In this document: positions 20,046-29,400 of the stretch, in pieces | How the letters are laid out: each line of letters opens with the position of its first letter | Position numbering within the stretch: position 1 is the stretch's first letter | Assembly: GCA_018304105.1 (NCBI GenBank) | Contig: JAGVWX010000007.1 | Span: 36,779 to 100,778, forward strand | Direction: 5' to 3' | DNA: 64,000 nt | Origin: Candidatus Pacearchaeota archaeon | GTDB lineage: Archaea; Nanobdellota; Nanobdellia; Pacearchaeales; GW2011-AR1 | Position numbers and translations under genes: made by a program | The notes under the pieces: model-generated | Databases searched by the model: none | What the model saw: only the letters and a program-made list of their open reading frames with translations | Told to the model about the DNA's origin: nothing

Positions 20046-20400
20046 CCTAGGGTGTGTGTTGTGGTAACTGAATTAGTAGTTACAAAAGTAGAAGACTCAG
20101 TTAGCGAATTAGGTAGTTTTCAGAGTCTTACTAGTGATAATTTTAAACGGTTAATGCAGCGCAATTGGACACCAATTTTTGCGGCTGGTGTCTTAATTGT
20201 TGGTCTCGCTGCGCTCGTCATGCGCTGCATTTTTTCTATCAAATTTTTTAAACAGGAGTCGTCCACACACACCCTAGGAACCACAACACACACCCTAGTT
20301 GGACGACTCTCTGTTTCTTCTTTATCATATTTTTTGGACGGGCTGCCTAGCCACAACACATACCTTGGGAAAACACACACCCTAGAATTAGGCAGCCCTG
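20046..20400 (+). promoter_or_regulatory. Structured 5' leader of the giant surface protein gene
   Basis: 19-bp perfect inverted repeat CTAGGGTGTGTGTTGTGGT (20047-20065) / ACCACAACACACACCCTAG (20280-20298); hairpins GAGTCGTCCA/TGGACGACTC and GGGCTGCCTA/TAGGCAGCCC; SD CAGGAGGTG just downstream. Confidence 0.6.
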
Positions 20401-20427
20401 TTTTCCTTTTCTTTCAGGAGGTGAATT

Positions 20428-23400
20428 ATGCATTTTGATTTAGATAATTTGGAAAAAAAGAGGAAGGAACTGCAAGAGAAAATTGGGCAGTTTGAGGCGC
20501 AGAAGAAATTTGTTAGGTCTGCGATTGAGAAGCTGACTGCGAGATACAATATCGGGGAGATAAAGTTTGATGAGTACAAAGAAGAGTATAAGAGAATTTT
20601 CAAGGACAAGACACCGGAACAGTGGACTAACTACTACAATATCCAAATCAAGTCTTGCAACGCGCAGCTGGATTGGTATGATTCTGAAATCAGAAAAGCG
20701 AGAAGTCGATTTGGGAAGAAAGCGCTAGCTGAAAGAGAGAAAGAAGAAAGGCAGAAAGCGATTCAAGAAAGGATACAAACGGCGGAGGGATACAAGAAGA
20801 GCGTTATTGGGAACGTTCAGGAACTTGTAAAGAAGTACAACGCGAGAGAGCTGACTTATGAGCAGTATCAAAGCGAAACGAAGAAACTTTACCAGGGAAA
20901 TGAGCCGCAGAAACTTGTTGATTATTATGACGATTATATAAAGAAAGCAAAGAGCTTGAGCAGTTACGAGCCGAGAAAGAGCAAAGTAAAGACTAAATTA
21001 ATTATGGTGCTGCCTCTGCTTTTGATTTTTGGATTGGCAATCTTCTTTTTGTTTGGTTTTGTTTTGAGACCGCAGTTTACCGGACTGACTGTTGAGATGG
21101 TTGATGAAGTTCATACGACAACTTACAATGCTGTCTTGAATGAAAGCACGATTTATGATTTTGATTTGTCTGATGAAGGAAGTTTGAATTGGATTAAGTT
21201 TAATGGGGCGATAAGCAAGAAAGGAACAGTGAAAGTTTATTTGGATGATATTTTAATTTTGGATTCGGCAGATTTGGAAAGCGACGAACAATTTTCTGTT
21301 ACTGGAAGTTTGATTAGTGGTTTTGCGAGTGAAGGAAGCGATGCGGCCGATAGCGGAACCGACCCTAGTTCTGAAGGTGCTGATTCTGGAAGTTCAGATG
21401 GCGGGAGTTCAACTGAGCAAGCGAGTGAAAGTTCAGGCACAGAAAGTTCGGGAGAAGAATCTGCTGGTAGTTCAGGAGAAGAACCAACTGGAGGGCCTAG
21501 TGCGGAGGAAGGCAGTCAAACTGGAGAAATCTCTGGAGGAACCGAGACAATGCAGACCGGTTCTGAAACTGGAAGCAACGAAAGCAACGAAAGTCCAAAT
21601 GAAGAGACGAATGAAACTGAGCAAGAACCTGCGGGAAAGAATAATGAGACAGAAACTGCTGGAAATGAAACTGTTGTAGAAGAGCCTGGAGAAGAAACAG
21701 AGATTGTTGAAAAGATAAAGCTTGAAAATTATTGCAAGGAATCGTGTGACTTGAAAGAGCTCGGATTGAACAAGAGTTCTTACAAATTGAGGATTGAAAT
21801 TGAAAACGCGGAGTTTGAACTGGGCGAGTTGAATTACGAAATTAGTGTTGAGAAGGAAGCCGGCGTGGAAGAGAATGCCACGATAACCGAGCCGCCGGTT
21901 ATGACAAAAGAAATTCCGAATATTGTTGTTGGGAAGAACGGATATTATGAACTGGATGTTAATGAATATTTCACCGGAGCGAGCGAATATTATTTGAAAC
22001 AAACAGATAACCTTTCGACGAGTGTTTCAGGCAGCGTGATTAGAATTCAGCCAAGCGAGAATTTTATAGGAATAAGGGAAAGCAGAATTGTTGTTGTTAA
22101 TGAATTTGGAAGTTCCGGAAGCAATTTGTTTAACATTACGGTTTCTGAAAATGAAAGTGCTGTTGAAGAGCTGTTAAATATTACAGGCAATGCGACGTTT
22201 AATCTTACAACGAGACAGTATAAAGCGATAATCAATCGGCCTGTTAAATGGGTGAAGAAGATTGAACTTGGGAATTTGGAAGACGCGGGCAATCTGATTT
22301 TGGAAATTCCTAAGGAGTCTACGAATATTTCTATTAAGACTGGAGAGGAAGCAGAAGCGGCTTTGCAGGAAGCAGAAGATTATGAAGAAGCTGTTAACGA
22401 TGCTGAACGGGAAGAAATTGTTGGAGGAGGAATTACTGGAAATGTTGTTAGCGACTTGCGAGGAAGAAAGGGAATTGTCACAAGAATTATAGAATGGTTT
22501 AAAGGATTTGGAATAACTGGAAACGTAATCAGCGAAGATGAGCTGGGCGGGAGAATAACTGAAAGCAGCAACAGCAAGATTATTGACGTTAAGAAAATAG
22601 CCGAGCAGACTAACGAGAATGAAATCGCTGTCGAGTATTATACGCAGGCGCCTGGCGCGATTGAGGAAGATATAACACGAGGAAAGAGGATTACAGTTTC
22701 AGCTCCGGATGAACTTGGCTACACAGATATTCTGGCTTATACGGCTTTGGACAATTCTCTGCAGATGGAAAATTCTAATTCCTTGAAAGTTTACTGGCAT
22801 GCATCTTACGAAGACGCAGTTGCTTACGGGTATATCAATGAAACTAAGGAAAAGAAAGTTAAGAAAAATACTGAAGAAGGCACGGAAGAAAATATTGCGG
22901 AAGAAGATGCTGAAGAAAATGTTTCTGAAAACGCCGATATTGGAATTGCAAATGGAAGCTCTTTCCTTACGGGATTTGCTGTTTCGGGAAATGATAAAAA
23001 ATCCGGCGGGGATAATTCTAGAGATGTTCCTGTTAAAGGAACACAGGATTATTATCTTATTCCAATGGGCAGGGAAGTTTATGACATTGACGGCGACGGA
23101 AGAGTTGATTATGTTGAATGGGTTGTGCCGCACTTAAGCAATCAGACATTTGAGATAATAATAACTGATGCAGAACATCTTGATGAAAATAAGAACTTTG
23201 TAGAAAATATTTTTGACTATGTTAATGAGATAGACGGAATAAATTATAATATTCCTGAAAATCATTACGCAAGAGCATATTTTGAAAGAGAGCTAACCAG
23301 TGATAACGTTATTGATATTGTTGTAAACAGCTCTAATTCAACCACGATTGAAGTTTATGAAAAAGATTCTAATGTTTTAGTTGGTAAAATGGAAAACGTT

Positions 23401-26400
23401 ACTCAAGGATTTTATTACACTTCTTTGAATTTTTCCGGCTCGCAATCAGTGTTTGACTTAAAGTCAGTTGGGGGTGATGTAAACTATGATTATATTCATG
23501 ATGCAGCGAAAACTCTAGCTTCTGTTGCAATGTCAACTTCGCCATCGGGGAACATGAGCATTTTTGTTGGGGGCAATTTCACAATGACTTGCACTCCAGC
23601 TTGTACAGGGTCTGGGTCGACTCCGACTGTTACAAACAATTATGTATATTCAACAACAGCATGGTGTGCGGGCAGCAATATAAACATAAATTCAAGCGGG
23701 GTGCTGACAAATCTTTCTGTTAATCCTGGTTCAGGCGCAAGCTGTGGGGCAACAACCGCAACAATTTATGCAAATTCAGCAGGGACAGTTTATGTAAGAT
23801 GTAATTCAACAGAAGGTACACGTGTTGCTGTAAGCCCGCAATGTTATAACATTACTGTTAGCGCAGATACGGCTGCTCCTAACGTGAATATAACTTATCC
23901 TTTGAATATAACTTATAATATAAATGTTAGCGCATTAAATTACACCGTAAGCGATACTGACGCATTAAGCGCATGCTGGTATAGTTTGAATGGCGGGGCG
24001 GCGAACACGACGATAACCTGTGGAGATAATGTTACAGGATTGACTTCTACAGAAGGAAGCAATACTTGGAAAGTTTGGGCAAACGACAGCGCGAATAATG
24101 TTAATGTAAGTTCTGTAACTTTTTTGAAAGACACAGCTTATCCGATATTCTCTGCTTATTACGACAACAACGCAACTTTGACTGGAAGCGGAACAGGATT
24201 GTTCAATGTTACTCTTACGAATACAAACGGAACTGTTTTCTTGGAGATTAACAATACGAACTACACTGCTCTAAATGTTACTTCAAATGTTTATAATGTT
24301 TCTGTTTCATTGACGAACGGAACGTATTCATATTATTGGGGAAGCTGGGGAAATGGAACTTCTTATCTTTACAATACCTCTGGAATGAGAAGTTATACTG
24401 TAAATGCAAGCAGCGCCACTGGAACAAATGTCTGGATATCTGCATCTGCTCAATTATTTACTAATGCGACTGCTTGGTCTCTTGGGCGCGTGCCAGTCGC
24501 CGGTGACGATGTAATATTCAATGGAACTGGAATAGGGAGCGTAAATATCACAAACAACACAATGCCGCAGGATTTGAATTCATTCACTGTCGAAAATAAT
24601 TATCCCGGAAAGATTTATTTTGCGCCTTTATTTGCCGTAGGAACTTGGGGTTCGAATGCGGGAACGCTGTTGTGGAATGTTACAAATAATATTAACATTT
24701 CAAACGGAACAATGTATGTTTATGGCGATGGATATAATATCACTGAAACTTGGATGAATAATCCCGGTATGCATAATATAACTGATGATGGACATGGACA
24801 AGAGTGGCGTTCAGTGAACGGGAATATTACAATCGAAGCGAATGGGAAAATTGAAGGGGTTGGTTTGGGATTTGGACCTTGGATAGGACCGGGAGCACAA
24901 TCTGGAAAATCAGGTACATACGGGGGCAGGGGAAATTTAAATACTGCAGACCCCTATGGGAATGCTACTGCCCCAACAAGTTTAGGAAGCGGTGGAGATT
25001 GCGTTGGTGCTGCGGCAATAAAATTGGATTCACAAAATATTGAATTAAATGGGCAAGTAAATATGAGCGGCGCTTCATGTAGCGCAGATTCAGCTTCTGG
25101 CGGAAGTATTTGGATAAAAAGTAATTCCATAGTAGGTAACGGAGTTCTGCGAGCAGATAGCGGTTCAAGCGGTATAAGGGGTGGTGGTGGTGGAAGAATA
25201 AGATTGGAATATGGAAATTCAATGAATTACACGGGCACAACTTCTATGATGGGGGCGAGAGTTGGAACTACTTCAGGAAGAGAGGGGACTTTAACATTTA
25301 CTAATAACACTTGGCCTTCTAATTGGGATTTAAAAGGAAATATAGGGTTGCTTGGAGGGAATTATGGCGACGGAAGCGTTGTAAACATTTTGGGAGATTT
25401 CAATACAAATAATTTTAATGTGACAATCTATGGAGACTGCTTTTACAATAAGACAAATCCAATAACGTGCCATAATACAACATCAGATGGAAAAGGAATT
25501 TGGCTTAATGCAAGTGGAAATATCACAATATCATCTTCTTCAATGTTAGATGGGATTGGATTAGGTTTCCCAGCTTCTACTGGACCTGGAACTAGCACGG
25601 GGGGTTCTTACGGAGGCAAGGCGGTTACTGGTGGTTCAACTTATGGAAATGAAACAATGCCGGTAAGCCTAGGAAGTGGGGGGGGAACTTCTGGAGGTTC
25701 TGCAGTGACAATAGAAGCACTCGGTTTTGTAAGAATGGATGGAAAAATTAATGTTTCGGGCACAGATAATGGTGGAGCCTACAATGGTGCTGGCGGTTCA
25801 ATCTGGATAAAAGCCAGTAATATTACTGGAACTGGAGTTTTGATTGCAGTTGGCGGCGGAATATATGGCGGAGGAGGAGGAGGAAGAATTGCACTTACTT
25901 CAACAAACATTATAGATTATGGTGGAATAATACTTAATACCGGTGGAATCTCAACTTCGAATAAAGATGGTTCAGGCGGCACGGTCTACATAAATGCAAG
26001 CACATCAATAATAATCTCTGGAAATATTTCTGTTGTGGGAAGAAATGGAACTTCTGGAAGTGGGCAGACAATTAATGTTACTGCTCCTCTTTTGACTTTG
26101 TCAGGAATATATAATGCATCTAGGATAAATCAAAGTGTTGCAGGAACAAGCGAAGGCAGAATAACTTTGAATTATACAGACTGTTCTTCAAACTTCACGA
26201 ACGCTGTTTTTAATCCCGATGTAATTTGGTTGAATACAACTGCTTGTGGAGGGGGTACGACATATTCACTTTATCTTCCTTCCTATATAACATCTAACTT
26301 CCAAGTTAATGGTTCTGTTAATGTATCGCTTGTAAACGGCTCCTCGTATACTGACGACCAGTTTGTTAATTTCACTAACGCAACTTACGGAAAAAGACTG

Positions 26401-29400
26401 CAGATTTATGGACAATTTTCTTCGGGAAATGTAGACTTAACGAATATGACTCTTAATATGACTGATACAAAAACGGTTGTGGATTTATCTACGGTTTCCG
26501 GAATTGCAACGAACCATACGATATTTATTCCAAACAACCGCAATGCAGGAGTTGATATATGCCCGTCAGCCAAAACTCTCTCGGATTTAAACGTCAGCTG
26601 TCCGAATAAACTAAGCTTTAGTTATGCGGAACTTTCTGCTGGAACATGGAAGAGTGGGATTTTGGCGAGCGTGGAAGGAACATTGTATAAGATTGAGAAT
26701 CTAACCGGTTCTGGCGGAGGAGAAGACTTTACGCCACCGAATATAAATTTCACAAATCCGACGCTGAGCAACGGAACAGCGCAGACGGCAAATTCAATTT
26801 ATGTTAATGTTTCTTCATCTGACGCAAGCGACCATTACACATTTGCTGATTTTGACAGAAATGTCTTGCTGTGGATGAGAATGGATGATACGAATAGTTC
26901 TGGAGATCCAACAGATATTTCTTCATGGAGCAATAACGGAAGCAAAGTTGGAGGAGCAGTAATTAATTCTACTTCCGGGAAATTTGGAAATGGGACTTAT
27001 TTTGATGGAAGCAACGATTTAATTAATGTTTCCAATAGCGCATCGCTGGCTTTCAATGCCGCAGGAAATTATACATGGTCTATGTGGGTGTATCCGACGA
27101 CAGTGGACGCTTCACATGGCGGAATTCTTCAAAAATGTGTTGCAACCGGCAGTGGCCAGAAAGGATATAGTATTTATTTAGAAAATCAGGGAGGAGTTAA
27201 GCTCTTTTTTGGGGATTGTGGTTGGGTTGCTACAACCTACGCTGGACCTGCGGTCTCTTTGAATACCTGGACACATCTCGCAATCAGCTATTCTAACAAA
27301 AAGTTTACCTTTTACAAAAACGGGGTGGGGTCGGCGGGCAGCACTATTTCAGGCTTTACAAGCGAGAATCAATTTCCTTTGTACGTTGGGCAAGGCGTTG
27401 AATCTGCGAATACAGGCGCAACTTTACATTTTTCCGGCATGATTGATGATGTAAGTATTTTTAATAGAAATTTGAGCTCGCAGGAAGTTGCCGCGTTGTA
27501 CAACGCAACAGCGAATCAATACTATAATAATTTCACTAATTTAGTTAGTGGGGCGCATACATTTACAGGTTATGCTGTTGATGCTGCAGGAAACAAGAAC
27601 CAGACTGAAGAGAGGACAGTAACGATTGATACGACGATACCGCAAATTAATTTCACGAATCCTACGCCGAGCAACGGAAGCTCGCAATCGAACACAGATA
27701 TTTATGTTAATGTCAGCTCGAGCGATTCTTCGCAGCATTATACTTTTGTTGACTTTGACAATGATTTGTTTTTGCGCTACACGATGGACGATGTGAATTC
27801 CAGTGGAGACCCAACTGATTTATCTTTCAATTCATATAATGGAAGCAGAGTCGGAGCGGCGTCGCAGACCAGCAACGGATATTTTGGAAAAGGATTTAGC
27901 GTTGACGGACCTTCTTCTGTTTATGTCGCGGCTCCAACGATAAGCAATATGAACTTTACAATAAACGGCTTCACTCATTCGATGTGGGCAAAGTTTGACA
28001 GCCCCCCTAGCGCAGGACAGACGGATTATGTAGACTACGTTTATGCAGGAACTTCTGACGCCTTCTTTTTCAGAGTCGCAGAAAGCTTGGGAACGTACAG
28101 CCTCTCAGCTTATGGAGAAATGAATAATGATGCATTTACTGTCACAAAGTCGGGAATGAGCCTTGCAGAATTGACGGGAGGATGGCATCATCTTATTTCG
28201 GTTTACAATAAAACAGACGTGATATTTTATGTTGATGGAGTTGAAATTGGCTCTGACGGGACATCGAATGTTCAGACGGACACTAATTTTGAGCTGAACT
28301 TTTTCGGTTATGATATGACTGGAAAAATTGACGATGTGTTATTGTTTAACCGTTCTTTTTCAAGCCAAGAGGTATTGGCAATGTACGATGCTTCTGCAAA
28401 CCAATACTATCGTAATTTCACAGGCCTTGCGGACGGAGCGCACACAATTAAGGGATATACAATTGACAGAGCGGGAAATAAGAACCAGACCGAAACCAGA
28501 ATGATAACTGTAGTTCTTCCAGACACAACGCCTCCGAATATTAATTTCACAAATCCTACTCCAACGAATGCCTCAACGCAAACATGGAATTCAATTTATG
28601 TAAATGTTTCAACAAATGATTCTTCAGAGCATTATGCGTTTGTTGATTTTGACAAGTCACTTTTGTTGTGGATGAGGATGGACGACTTGAATGCGAGCAA
28701 TGACCCATATGATTTGTCTTCTTGGAGCAATAACGGAAGCAAGCAGGGGAACGCGGCGCAGAGCAGTTCGGGGGCGTTCGGGGAGAGCTTTACATTTGAT
28801 GGGAACGGAGATTATATTTTAGTAAAGAATGAAAGCAATCTTGCGTTCAATGCGACAGGAAATTATACTTGGTCTGCGTGGGTTTATCCGATTGGAATTA
28901 CACAAGGCGTAACGAATACAGGAGGGGTATTTGGGAAGTGTGCTGCAACTGCGGGCTCTAATCAGAAAGGGTATTCTATTTATTTGAATCCTGGCAGGAA
29001 TGTTGTGTTCGGGGATTGCGACTATACTGCAACAGTGAGAACAAGCACGGGAACTGTAACATTAAATCAATGGAATCATGTTTTGGTTAATTATACAAAT
29101 AAAGCGATGACGTTTTATATTAATGGAGTCGCGTCAGGAAGCGGCGCTCCAATTACAAGTCTGGGAAGCGAATCGACATTTAATTTGACGATTGGTTCTG
29201 GAGTTGAATCGTCTGCATCGGGGGTAACATTGTGGTTTAATGGTTCTATTGATGATGCGATGATTTTCAACCGTTCATTGTCCATCTCGGAGATTTCTGC
29301 TTTGTATAACGCTTCTGCAAATCAATATTATAATAACTTTACAGGATTGAGTTCCGGAGGCCATAATTTTACAGGTTATGCTGTTGATACGGCAGGAAAT

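Noticed and set aside
20052-20438. 128-aa ORF in the leader region
   Set aside because: Its codons are produced by the inverted-repeat/hairpin sequence (THTLGTTTHTLVG...), and it overlaps the SD and start of the giant gene; not a believable protein
21472-22002. Long antisense ORFs opposite the giant gene and the synthetase genes
   Set aside because: Low-complexity F/L/I/N/R-rich translations typical of the antisense of AT-rich coding DNA
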